64,000 nucleotides of DNA, from NCBI GenBank assembly GCA_028641055.1, contig CM054063.1, forward strand, positions 180,116,756-180,180,755, in the 5' to 3' direction. Made by a program: the position numbers and the translations under genes. Positions 1-10,756 of the stretch are shown here, in pieces (position 1 is the first letter of the stretch; each line of letters opens with the position of its first letter). The notes under the pieces were generated by a model, which saw only the letters and a program-made list of their open reading frames with translations, did no database searches and was not told the DNA's origin. The DNA comes from Alopecurus myosuroides. Lineage: Eukaryota; Streptophyta; Magnoliopsida; Poales; Poaceae.

Positions 1-156
1 TACAGGGCACAAACTTTTCACCAAGATCATTTAGTGCCCTATCCCACGTTCTAGTTTTTCATTCTTGTGATGTATACAATATTCTTATTCGATTTGTTTC
101 TTTTCATAAGATCTAAGTGCTATACAAAAATTAACATCTTTATAAGAAATAGTACT

Positions 157-992
157 TCAGAAGTTTGAGCATTTTTTATTGCAATCATTAATAACAATTT
201 CATTTTTCATGCAAGTGTCTTTAAAAGGTTCATGATACATGTCCCAATTTTCTTTAGGAACATTGATATGAGAAGTAAAGGATCTATAAAAATCAAAACT
301 AATTTGAGGATCAAGACCATATTTAGCATTAAGCTCTTGAAAATCAGTAGTTTCAGCGAAATACTTTTGGGAGATAATTTGAGGATCAAGACCATATTTA
401 GCATTTAGATAATCCTTGCAATGTCGTGAAAGCCTTGCATAAAAATTAGTAACAATTATTTCCTCAAGAAGCTCATGGTTTGGACATTTGAGTATTAATA
501 TTTTCAGTCTACCCCAAGCTTGAGCAATGCTTTCTCCATCACGAGGACGAAAATTATAAATGTAATTCCTATTTAAATGCATTTCATGAGGATGATAAAA
601 TTTAGAGTAAGATAGAGATTCAATCTCCTTCCACTCTCATCTAGTAGCTCATACCACTCCCTTGCTTTGTGCTTAAGTGACAAAGAGAATAGCTTCCTCT
701 TAACTTGTTCCATTGAAATACCTGCACACTTGAATAACTCGCATAATTCATGTATAAAGAGTAAATGATCACCAGGATGAACATTTCCATCTCCAAAATA
801 GCAGTTATTCATAACACATTCAACAATTTTCATAGGTATTTTAAAAGGAATACATTTAGAAGATGGATTTAAAATATCACAAGCATCATTAGAATTATCA
901 CATATGGGAGATAAAGTATCATCCGAGCAAAATTTCTCCTCTAAAGCTGGGGAACTAAAAAGATCTTTTTTCATAAAAACTAGCTTCCCCAA
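157..992 (-). pseudogene. Broken gag of the outer Gypsy retrotransposon
   Basis: This is the remnant of a capsid (gag) coding region read on the minus strand from 992 toward 157. The upstream piece (992-573) has the typical plant Ty3/Gypsy gag segment with HPGDHLLFIHELCELFK and KAREWYELL. The downstream piece (582-157) continues with HLNRNYIYNF, AWGRLK and the CPNHELLEE region. The two pieces lie in different frames, so at least one frameshift separates them, and it cannot make a full gag. A 25-residue block with AKYGLDPQI occurs twice, from a 75-bp direct duplication. The region sits directly downstream of the primer-binding site at 1304-1316, as expected for the 5' part of an element whose pol would lie beyond the left edge. 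The family assignment rests on gag resemblance only. Confidence 0.8.
301..405. repeat. 75-bp in-frame direct duplication inside gag
   Basis: The 30-bp stretches at 301-330 and 376-405 are the same sequence, giving a period of 75 bp (25 codons). The duplication keeps the reading frame of the minus-strand gag remnant and repeats a segment containing AKYGLDPQI. It looks like a local replication-slippage or unequal-exchange event in this element copy or in its lineage. Confidence 0.85.
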
Positions 993-1303
993 GCTTAGGC
1001 TTTTTCGTAGCGGTCTTCAAAGAATTCGTGCTAATAATCTTGCTACTAGCATGCAAATAAATCTCCATAGGTTATTTAATTTTCTCTTCAAAATAATCAT
1101 GTCCTAATTCAATATAAAGATTATAAAGCTCTCTCATATTTTTGTTTTTTTCCATTAAGCCTACTAGTAAAAATAAAAACAAGGAACAAGTGAAAATAAG
1201 CCTAACTAGTGAAAATAAAAACAAGAAACAAAAAGATATAATTGCAAAATCTAAAGGAAATAACTTCGAGCACTAACACACTAGCAACAGTACTAGGATG
1301 TGA

Positions 1304-1316
1304 GGCAACGACGCCA
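1304..1316 (-). other. Primer-binding site of outer Gypsy element (tRNA-Asp type, mutated)
   Basis: On the minus strand this reads TGGCGTCGTTGCC. It differs by one base from the first 13 nt of the tRNA-Asp type site (TGGCGCCGTTGCC) and then diverges. It lies 10 bp inside the LTR boundary at 1327, the same spacing (10-11 bp) as in the two other Asp-primed elements of this window. It marks the outer LTR as a 5' LTR. Confidence 0.7.
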
Positions 1317-1421
1317 GAAAAGAGCTTGATGTCTATGCACGCTTCTATTCTTGTAGACAGTGTTGGGCCTCCAAGTGTAGAGGTTTGTAGAACAGCAGCG
1401 AGTTTCCCTTAAGTGGATCAC

Positions 1422-2810
1422 TAATGACCCACAAGTATAGGGTATCGCAACGGTTTTCGAGGGAAGTAAAACCCAAATTTATTTATTCGACACAAGGGGA
1501 GGCCAAGATTACTTATAAGCCTTAACAAGTGAGTTGTTAATTCAGCTGCACTTGAAAGTAGACTTGCTCGCAACAATTTATCAGTGGTAAGAGTCTTATA
1601 GCAGCAGTAGTAGTAAAACAACAACAGGAGTCAAATAGTAACAACAGTAGCAATCGCGGAAAACGGTAGGATGAGAGTGCCGTAGGCATAGAGGGTATGG
1701 ATGAACGGGCGTTGCATGAATAAGATAGGTCATGTAATATCTAAACATGGGCATTGCAGATAATAATAATAAAGCAACCAAGTTCTAGGCTAACCATAGG
1801 CATGTGTTCCAATATATTCATACGTGCTCGCAATAAGAAACTTGGACAACATCTTTTGTCCTACCAACCCGTCACAGCGGGGCCTCAAGGGAAACTACTG
1901 GTAATTAAGGTGCTCCTTTTAATAAAGCACCGGAGAAAAGCATTAACACTCCATGAACACACGTGATCCTCACATCAAAACCATCCCCTCCGGTTGTCCC
2001 AATTTCTGTCACTTTGGGGCCTCGGGTTCCGAAGAATGACATGTGTAAACAACTTGCAGATATGATCAAGAAACATAATTATACACATGAAACAATAACA
2101 TGTTCATATATGAGATCATGGCGCTTGGGCCCTAGTGACAAGCATTAAGCATAACAAGTTGCAACAATGGTAGAAAACACTAACAGTAGATACTAGGCAC
2201 TATGCCCTAACAATCTGACATTATTACATGATCGATCTCATCCAGTCCCTTCCATCCTCTGAACCTACAGCGGTATTTACTCACACATGGACAGGGGAAT
2301 CATGGATGGTTGATGGAGAAAAGATGGCGGAGTCGGTGGCGATGATATCCTTCCCCGGCCCGGCAGGGCGCCAGAACAGGAACTTCTGATCCCCGAATTG
2401 AGTTTCGAGTTGGCGACGGCGCTCTGTTGTGTTTATGTGGAATATGACGAACCCCCTCGCGTTTTAGGTTTACGGGGCATATGTAGTCGAAAGGGGAGCC
2501 CGAGTGGGTGGAGGTGGCCCCCACACCACCTGGCGGCGTGGCCTAGGGGGGCGCCCAGGGGTGGTCTGGGGCCCTCCTGGCCCCCCTCCAGGTGTCCTTC
2601 TGGCTCCCGGGGTCCTCTGGCGATATAAGCTCAATGGGGTATTTTCTGGGCAATTTCTGAAAAGTTCATATTTCTGCACAAAAACGAGACACCAAGGTAA
2701 TTCTGCTGAAAACAACATTAGTCCGTCTTAGTGGTATCCAAAACTCACAAGTTTAGGGGAAAACAATAAAAAAAAGTGTTCGTAAAAGGAGATACGTTTT
2801 GGACGTATCA
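1422..2810 (-). repeat. 3' LTR of nested Gypsy element
   Basis: A 1389-bp repeat matching 9368-10756. The outer edge begins TAATGACCC, where the other copy has TGATGACCC, so the terminal dinucleotide has mutated. The inner edge is GGACGTATCA followed directly by the polypurine tract. The first 100 bp are clearly more diverged from the partner LTR than the rest. Confidence 0.92.
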
Positions 2811-2825
2811 ACTCCCCCCAAGCTT
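2811..2825 (-). other. Polypurine tract of nested Gypsy element
   Basis: On the minus strand this reads AAGCTTGGGGGGAGT and abuts the LTR start TGATACGTCC. It is the expected plus-strand primer of reverse transcription. A closely similar AAGCTTGGGGATGT precedes the 3' LTR of the element at 51864-59988. Confidence 0.85.
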
Positions 2826-5055
2826 AGCTTATTGCTTGTCCTCAAGCAATTCAGTGACAACTGAGTGCGATAAAAGACTTTTACGAACACATTTGTTTCA
2901 TATGATGTAAATATACTCACTATATGATCAATCTGAGGCAACTCATAATAAGATGTATGCAAGATAAAAGTCACCTAGCAGTTATGCAAACCATAAATAG
3001 ATGCCAACAAACTAATAATAAGCAACATGAAGTATATCAATCTGCTAGATTACAATGGTCATAATAGGGTATGATAAAGTGTACTCGCTTGCCCTTAATA
3101 ATGGAGCAAAACATAAATTCCAGGGAACCTCTGAAGTTCAAATGAAGACTAGAAATACAGATATCAAAGATACAAGCATCAAAGCTATACCACAATCAAC
3201 CGTGTTTTGGGACAAGCACATTACACTAAGAATGACAACCATGCTCTCAAGAAGGTGCATAAAGTGAGAAGGTGAAGACTCAACATAAAAATAAAAGAAA
3301 GGCCCTTCGCGGAGGGAAGGAGGGATTAACTCATGTGCTAGAGCTTTTTATTTTATTGAACAGAGGTAATGGAAAAAAATTTAGAGAGGTGTATGCTTAT
3401 GTAAACGAATGGTAAATATACAATATAGTACGTCACAATCCAACTAGACTTCACAAGAGCGGCTCCCATAGAAGGACGCATCTGCGTAGAAGGTCATCCC
3501 TCTTTCTATTTTGTTTACACAATTATGCTTTGACTAATAAATCAAGGGCAAAAATAGTGAAGATAATTTGTTGTATTAATTTAGGGCTGGGCACCCTGCT
3601 GCCGGCTCTTATATCATTTGGATAAGTGGATCAAGCCACTAGTCCATGGTGTGAAATCCAATCAACAAGTGAGATAAAAATTCTCCATTTATGTCCTCAT
3701 GAGCTAAAACAAGGGCACAAAACAGGAATACTTTTTCGAAGGTTTTAAAGGTAGCACATGACAAATTTACTTGGAGTGGCGGTTAAATACCACATATATA
3801 GGTAGGTATGGTGGACACATTTGGCAAACTTTGTTTTTTTGGAGTTGGATGCACGAGTAGGGCTTATACTCTGTACAGGTGAAGGCTAGCAATAGACGAG
3901 GAGCGACAATCAAGAGAGCAACAACTGTCATAATCTTTCTTGCGACAAAACAAAATTAACAGGTGCATAAAAATGATACAAATACTCTGAGGCAAAATAA
4001 ATATTGAGGCTTAATTGACTTTTTGTTTTCAGTCATATGCATGCGTGAGCATGTGCGAAGTCGACTCAAGCTAAACAATCAGAGGGAGATACCACAATGT
4101 CATACCCTTCTATGAATAAAACAATGCAAGCAAACATTCATACGACATGCTATCTTATATTAATAAGTTGGAACTAAACACGTGAGATCTCGAACTACTA
4201 CGCATCAATTAAATAACATACACCTTACACGAACAAACTAAGCATAGTCATATTGATGAGTATATGTACAAAAATAAAACAAATAGAGTTCATACGAGCC
4301 TCCCACCACAACTTGAATCGTCGTAAATCGTCATTATTTCTCTTCACTTGTGGTAGGAATAATATAGAATGATAACCAAGCTCCAAAGGAAACACGGAAG
4401 TATGGTGACTCTGCAACAAACTTTACAAAACAAAAGAATAACAACAAATATTTTTGGGTTTTCAAATTTAAAACAAGAACAGAAAGAAACAAGCAAACAA
4501 AGCAAAATATTTTTGATTTTTGAATATTAAACCGAAACGAGAAAAGAAAGAAAACCAACAAAAGAAACTAAAAAAAGAAAACAAAGATAAACAATAGAAA
4601 TATTTTTGCTCTTTTTGTGTTTTGGAAAGCAAGAATAAAGCAACAAAAACAAAGAGAAACGAAAGAAGCGAAAGAAAAAGAAAACAGACAAAAGAAACAA
4701 AAGCATGGATATAGAAAGAACCGACTGAACATGATATAAAGATGAGTGTGATGTCGGTATACCCCACCCCCCCCCCAATCTTAGGCTTTTGTCCTAAGTG
4801 GAGATCATCCCCAAGGGGACCATGAGGTGGCGCCCCCGTAGTGCGCCGAGGAGGATCCATCCTCCTGATATGTGCTCGAGGATGCCCCGGTGTACTGCGT
4901 GGTGTAGTCCTCGGAAGGCATGTCTTGCCTCGCCTACTGCTTGTGGAACTCCATCAAGGTCAGCTTCTCATCTATCTCTCCCTGGGGCGCGACCATGGTG
5001 CCCTGTCAACTTAAAAAAAATAGGCTGCAGCAAAATAACTTCCCGCTCATCTCCG
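2826..5055. other. Noncoding 3' part of nested Gypsy interior, including an A-rich tract
   Basis: No credible coding region is visible between the polypurine tract and the ORF at 5056-5721. About 4380-4720 is a low-complexity, A-rich plus strand made of AAAGAAAC-like words; the minus-strand frames open there only because of composition. At 4767-4776 there is a run of ten C, so the minus strand reads CCTAAGATTGGGGGGGGGG, resembling the terminal polypurine tract. Confidence 0.7.
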
Positions 5056-5721
5056 TTAATAAATAAAACTATATACTAAATGATCAGCAGTAGAGTTAGA
5101 AGTGATCAAATGACGAGCCTTCATGGCAGAAAGGTTAAGTCTATAAGGAGCAATAAATTCATCATCAGGAGCAACAGGAAAGCCTAGAGCGGTTGTTATA
5201 CGTGTAGCAATAATGCCACCATAAATGGGTCCCTTAGCAGCAAGACGGCGAGCAATTAGAGAACCAAGGTTATAATTCTTGCTACGGTTAAGTGCAGCAT
5301 CAATAAAAGCAAGGTGATATCTAGAAATGTTGCTAGTGTTCTCCCTACCAAGGATACTAGTAGCAAGATAATAAGTGAAATATCTGAGGGCAGGAAGTTG
5401 GATGTTACTTATCTTCCCGCGTTGGGGTGAGGGGCCATCATCATTGGTGATTTCTCGATAGAGTTCCATGAGATCAGTAGGTCTCTCGTGAATCCTACAC
5501 GATGTCCTAGAAGCGTTGATACCTATAATGTTACAAAAAGTCTCCAAGGGAAAAGAAAAAGAACTACCATATATCTCAAAAGCAACAGTGGGGCCATAAT
5601 GCGAGTTATGAAATTTAAAGCTCTCAACAAAAGTTTTTGTGAGAGTAGCATACTGGATACTTCCATCCTTCATGTAGTTGGTTAAACCAACTCTTTCAAT
5701 CAGCATCAAGAAGTCATCCAT
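5056..5721 (-). CDS. Athila-ORF1-like retrotransposon protein of unknown function
   Basis: An open frame of 221 codons on the minus strand, the longest intact one in the nested Gypsy element. The protein starts MDDFLMLIERVGL and contains FHNSHYGPTVAFEIYG, SFSFPLETFCNIIG and ALRYFTYYLATSILG. This resembles the Athila ORF1 / putative plant transposon protein type of domain found in plant Gypsy elements. Its function is unknown. It lies downstream of the protease, where the polymerase of an autonomous element would be expected. No polymerase motif or DD-E triad is visible. The start is the first ATG of the frame. It is probably an element-encoded accessory protein or a remnant of one. The family resemblance comes from recognition alone. 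Confidence 0.6.
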   Translation of the reverse strand: MDDFLMLIERVGLTNYMKDGSIQYATLTKTFVESFKFHNSHYGPTVAFEIYGSSFSFPLETFCNIIGINASRTSCRIHERPTDLMELYREITNDDGPSPQRGKISNIQLPALRYFTYYLATSILGRENTSNISRYHLAFIDAALNRSKNYNLGSLIARRLAAKGPIYGGIIATRITTALGFPVAPDDEFIAPYRLNLSAMKARHLITSNSTADHLVYSFIY

Positions 5722-6589
5722 TAGACCTGCACTTCTAAAAAATGTATAACATGGGAAGCTAGAAGGATTAGCAATTCCATCACCTCTCGCATCATCGATG
5801 TTCGGTGCAAATAAGGTCTTCGTTATAAGATGGCCTCACTTAGGTGGATGAACGTGAGGGCCTTGTTCTTCTAGGAGCATCACTCCTAAATATTTCTCCA
5901 AATTTATGACTGTCCATTTCTGAAATTTTTCAACAATCATCACAAAAATTGATTTCAAGCAACTACAAGGTGGAAATTACCATAGAGACTTGTAGGAGAG
6001 ATAAACATGCATCAAAGCTATATTATTTTCACTCAAATCAAGCATGAAAACTCACATAAGTTGTCACCTACAGCACCAAAATACTCGAGAAATACTCCAC
6101 CAAACAAAATTCTACTTGGATAATCGGAGGAGTCACATACCGGAGAGCAAATGCTCCAAATTTCAGCATAAATGGTGGGCTGAGCAAAGAGATCGAGGAA
6201 GAACAGCAAGAACTCGGATTCTAGGAAATGTTTTGAGTTTGTGGGGTGAGAGAGGAATCTTTGGCAGGGGAGAGAGTTAGTGGGGGGCCAGGGGGCCCAC
6301 ACCACGTGTTGGCGCCACCAGGGGCAGGCCGCGCCCCCATATGGTGTGCCTGACTTGTGGGTCCCCCTGGGGTCTCCCACGTGGCTCTCTGCCTCATTTT
6401 TGACGTAAAAAGTTATTATAATTTTTCTGGAATTTTTTGAGAAACTTTATTTTTGAGGTATTTCCAGAATTTAATTGTTAACAAAAATCCAGAAAAACAA
6501 ATGTGAAAAGGTGTAAAACAAAATCAAAACAAGAACTACAAAGTTTCTATGAAACTCCAAAAGGAAAATAACTAAAGAAAACAAAGGTG

Positions 6590-6775
6590 GAAGTGGTGAA
6601 AACAAACATATGGATGGTGAAAACATGCATAACCATAGTAATCAGGGTGAAAACATGAGAAAAACATGAATATGGATGATGGAAAACATGATTATGCTAA
6701 ATTAGTAAGGTGATAACATAAGTAAACATGGTGAAGACATAAATGGGAAGGTGAAAACATAGTGAAAACATTGTC
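6590..6775. repeat. Imperfect GGTGAAAACAT-type short repeats
   Basis: The words GGTGAAAACA, GTGAAAACAT, GGTGATAACAT and GGTGAAGACAT recur at irregular spacing of roughly 20-40 bp over about 190 bp inside the nested Gypsy interior. No open frame crosses it. It looks like decayed minisatellite-like sequence in the element's untranslated part. Confidence 0.65.
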
Positions 6776-7037
6776 CTCTTCATTCAAAATCATTTTGTTA
6801 ACAAGGGTGATCAAGTCTTGTTACCAGAACAATTTTTATATGAAGCAAAACTTTGCATATCACTAAATAATTATGTTACCTCAACCTTGATAGACATAGT
6901 CCCAATCATAATAATTTCATATTCTTTTGGTGGCTTTGTAATGGGACAATAAAATTCTCCAATCTTGATGGTCTCAATATTTTTATTGAATTTAGGCCAT
7001 ATATTATGTCAATCTTCTTGAGAAAATAAACAATATG

Positions 7038-7640
7038 CTATTTATCATTAACATTAAAAGTTACTTTTCCTTGATTGCAATCAATAACAGCCCCTGCAAT
7101 GTTAAGAAAAGGTCTCCCAAGAATAATAGACATATTATCATCTTCAGGCATTTCCAACACAACAAAGTCAGTTAATATCAAACAACTAGTAGCAACTTGA
7201 ACAGGAACATTCTCACATATACCAATAAGAATAGTAGTAGATTTATTAGCCATTTGCAAAGATATATCACTGTGTATCAATTTTTCAAGAGAGAGCCTCT
7301 TATAGAGAGAAAAAGGCATAACACTAACTCCAGCTCCCAAGTCACATAAAGCAGTTCTAACATAATTATTTTTAATAGAACAAGGGATAGTAGAAATACC
7401 AGGATCTCCAAGCTTCTTTGGAACCTTGCCATTGAACGAGTAATTAGCAAGCATAGTGGAAATCTCCTCATTAGGAATTTTCCTTTTGTTAGAGACAATA
7501 TCTTTCATATATTTAGAATAAGGAGGCAGTTTAATAGCATCAGCCAAAGGGGTTTGCAAAAACAGAGGTTTCATCCACTCACAAAACTTGTTATAATGTT
7601 CTTCTTCCTTTGATTTGTGTTTATTATTAGGAAAAGGCAT
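7038..7640 (-). pseudogene. Gypsy aspartic protease remnant (gag-PR C-terminal part)
   Basis: A minus-strand stretch of 200 codons representing the retropepsin domain and its upstream linker. After a KYMKDIVSNKRKIP segment, the sequence YVRTALCDLGAGVSVMPFSLY holds the catalytic aspartate region. It reads DLGAG where DLGAS is usual in this group, so a residue at the active-site loop is changed. The family's ILGRPFLNIAGAVID follows. The frame stops shortly after the protease instead of running into a polymerase. It lies in a different frame from the gag pieces upstream (8512-7844 and 9279-8701), so the polyprotein is broken. Confidence 0.85.
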
Positions 7641-7843
7641 TGATTTTTGTACCCAAGGCTCTCTTTCATTACCATGTTTATTAGCAATGAAATCCTCCTT
7701 AGTATACTTAGCAGTTTTAGTTTGCTTTTCAGGTTCAACTACAGTTTCTTCTTTATCAGAAGTATCACTTTTATCATTACCACATTCAGTTTCAGCATCA
7801 AAAATAGATATACTAGTAGGATCTTTAGAAGGTTCAGGAGATT

Positions 7844-9279
7844 CTACAACAGTTTTATGTCACTTCTTCTATTTCTTAGAAGGAGAACTATTACTTTTAG
7901 GTTGTTGAAATCATATTCAACTCTTTTAGGATGTTCTTCAGGATACAAGGGGTCCTGAGTAGAAACACCATTTCTACTAATTATTTCACAAACATGTTTA
8001 TCTCTAGAAGCATTAGCTAGCATATCTTTTTGCACTTTACTGAGTTGATAAATTTGAGTTTGAACCATATGAAAATGTTTAACAAGCGATTTAATATCAT
8101 TATAAGTTCTCTCAATAATACCATGCAAATTATCAATAGCTCTAGAGTTTTCCATAAGATGGTTTTGCACCCTCATATTAAAGTTATCTTGCTTAACAAC
8201 ATAATTATCAAATTCATCTAAGCTTTGATCAGGTGGTTTAGAATAGGGAATATCTGTATTATCGAAGTGTTGGAGAGAGTGTACCTCAACACTTGATGGA
8301 TGAGGAATAGGCTTACATAATTCTTCTGTAGGAGTTAAATTCTTCACATTTTCAGATTTAATACCCATCTCTTTAAGAGATTTCTTAGCTTCCTTCATCA
8401 CTTCATCATTTAATTCAATCATCCCTCTCTTCTTGGGTGTTGGTATTGGTGTTGGCTCTGGTGTAGGCAATTTCTCTCCTTCAATTTGCTCAAAGTTAAA
8501 GATATCTTGCACAGCAGCATGTTGGGCACTAGCAGGAAACTATTTCTGAAAGAAAGCATTAACCAAATCCATAGGACAAGTAATAGATCCAGGTGTCATA
8601 TTTTTAAACCAAGTTTTAGCTTCATATTTCAATTCCATTAGAAATTAAGTACGCATCTTAGTATCATTAGAAAATAAACTACTCAAAGATGAAATCCCAT
8701 TCATGTGTTCCATAGCACTTTTACTTTCACTTCCACAAAAAGGTTCCTTCTCAACAATATATATGTAAGATTATCTATAGAGAAATCATAATCCTTGTCT
8801 CTAATGTGTATGGGAGATGTGGCAAACTTAGCATCATGAGAAGATTTATATTTCATAACATGTCTTGCAAGAAGACTATTAAGAGCACTTGCACTAGTAG
8901 TAGCTTGAGATTCCTTAATAAAGTCATCATTAAGTTCAATATAGGTTTCATCAAGATCATCAATAGACTCAGGTGAATTAACAGGTGTCCCAATATTTTC
9001 AACTAGAATTTCAGCACTTTCAAATTGTTTGGATTTAGCAATTGTAGCATCTACGAAAGGACCTAGAGAACCAGTATCATCAAGCACAGTAGAAGTATCA
9101 TCAAAAGTATTAGAAGCATTTTCAGACTTAGTAGAAGTAACAGTACGTGTAGCATGTGGTGGTGTAAGCAGCTTACTCATAACAGACGGTGAATCAAGAG
9201 CAACAGAGGTGTTCATAGTTATTCCTCTCCTTGTAGTGGATGGTAATATAGGAACTTTTCCATCACGAGTCTTGCCCAT
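7844..9279 (-). pseudogene. Gag remnant of nested Gypsy element
   Basis: The minus strand carries gag in two open pieces. 9279-8701 is the N-terminal region starting MGKTRDGKV, rich in Ser, Thr and acidic residues. 8512-7844 is the C-terminal part with FNFEQIEGEKLPTPEP. Between them, 8700-8513 still encodes the capsid core (AKTWFKNMTPGSI and FFQK) but is interrupted by stops and a frame change. It follows the primer site by about 60 bp, as expected for the first gene of the element. The pieces and the downstream protease occupy different frames, so no gag-protease polyprotein can be made. Confidence 0.8.
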
Positions 9280-9338
9280 GTTGAAAGGCTAGCAGCAAAC
9301 AATATCACGGTCAAGTGAGAAAATAAATGAAGCTATGA

Positions 9339-9356
9339 TCCCCGACAACGGCGCCA
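9339..9356 (-). other. Primer-binding site of nested Gypsy element (tRNA-Asp)
   Basis: The minus strand reads TGGCGCCGTTGTCGGGGA, matching the 3' end of plant tRNA-Asp except for one base. It lies 11 bp inside the 5' LTR edge at 9368 and fixes the element's orientation. Confidence 0.9.
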
Positions 9357-9367
9357 GAAAATAGTCT

Positions 9368-10756
9368 TGATGACCCACAAGTATATGGGATCGCAACAGT
9401 CTTCGAGGGAAGTAAAACCCAAATTTATTGTTTCGACACAAGGGGAGCCAAAGAATATTTATAAGCCTTAACAACCGAGTTGTCAATTCAGCTGCACCTG
9501 AAAGTAGAATTTCTCGCAACAATTTATCAGTGGTAACAGTTTTATAGCCGCAGTAGTAATAAAATAACAGCACGAGTAAAATAGTAAGAATAGTAGCTAT
9601 CGCGGAAAACAGCAGGATGGGAGTATCGTAGGCATAGAGGGTATGGATGAACGGGCGTTGCATGAATAAGATAGGTCATTTAATAATCTAAACATGGGCA
9701 TTGCAGATAATATTAATAAAACATCCAAGTTCTAGGCTAACCATAGGCATGTGTTCCAATATAGTCATACGTGCTCGCAATGAGAAACTTGCACAACATC
9801 TTTTGTCCTACCAGCCCGTTGCAGCGGGGCCTCAAGGGAAACTACTGGTAATTAAGGTGCTCCTTTTAATAAAGCACCGGAGCAAAGCATTAACACTCCG
9901 TGAACACACGTGATCCTCACATAAAAAACACCCCCTACGGTTGTCCCAATTTCTGTCACTTTGGGGCCTCGGGTTCCGTACAATGACATGTGTAAGAAAC
10001 TTGCAGATATGATCAAGAAACATAATTATACTCATGAAACGATAACATGTTCAGATCTGAGATCATGTCACTCGGATCCTAGTGACAATCATTAGGCATA
10101 ACAAGTTGCAACAACGGTAGAAAACACTAACAATAGATACTAGGCATTATGCCCTAACAGTCTGACATTATTACATGATCGATCTCACCCAATCCCTTCC
10201 ATCCCTCTCATCCTACAGCAGTGTTTACGCATACATGGACGGGGAATCATGGATGGTTGATGGAGAAGAAGTGGCAGTGTCGATGGCGATGATCTCCTTC
10301 GAGTCCCCGTCCCGGCAGGGCGCCAGAACATGAACTTTTGATCCCCAAATTGAGTTTTGAGGTGGCGGCGGCGCTCTGTTGTGTTTCTGTGGAATATGAC
10401 AAACCCCCTCGCGTTTTAGGTTTACGAGTCATATGTAGTCGAAAGGGGAGCCCGAGGGGTGAAGGTGGCCCCCACACCACCCGGCGGCGCGGCCTAGGGG
10501 GCGCCCAGGGGTGGTCTGGGCCCCTCCTGGCCCCCTCCAGGTGTCCTTCTGGCTCCCGGGATCCTCTGGTGATATAACCTCAATGGGGTATTTTCTCGGA
10601 AATTTCTCAAAAGTTCATTTTTCTGCACAAAAACGAGACACCAAGGTAATTCTGCTGAAAACAACGTTAATCCGTGTTAGTGGTATCCAAAACTCACAAG
10701 TTTAGAGGAAAAATGAGAAAAGTGTTCTAAAAATGAGATACGCTTTGGACGTATCA
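9368..10756 (-). repeat. 5' LTR of nested Gypsy element
   Basis: A 1389-bp LTR ending TGATGACCC on the left and GACGTATCA on the right, the partner of 1422-2810. It is followed by the target duplication ATCAC at 10757-10761, after which the outer LTR resumes with CCAAGGTTTATCG. Confidence 0.92.

Larger units (their letters stand above)
1422..10756 (-). mobile_element. Complete non-autonomous Gypsy retrotransposon nested in an older LTR
   Basis: A full insertion of 9335 bp flanked by the duplication ATCAC (1417-1421 and 10757-10761). It has two 1389-bp LTRs, a tRNA-Asp primer site next to the right LTR and a polypurine tract next to the left LTR, so it is transcribed on the minus strand. In transcription order the interior holds gag remnants (9279-7844), an aspartic protease remnant (7640-7038), a noncoding stretch with GGTGAAAACAT-like repeats, an Athila-ORF1-like ORF (5721-5056), an A-rich low-complexity tract and a noncoding tail. 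No reverse transcriptase, RNase H or integrase motif can be found. The element probably moved with enzymes from a related autonomous copy. The LTRs differ by several percent by eye, so it is not recent. Confidence 0.92.

Noticed and set aside
4468..4860. 130-codon minus-strand frame rich in Phe, Leu and Ser that looks like a membrane protein
   Set aside because: It comes from the low-complexity A-rich (plus strand) tract inside a retrotransposon; the hydrophobic pattern is an artefact of TTT/TTC codons.
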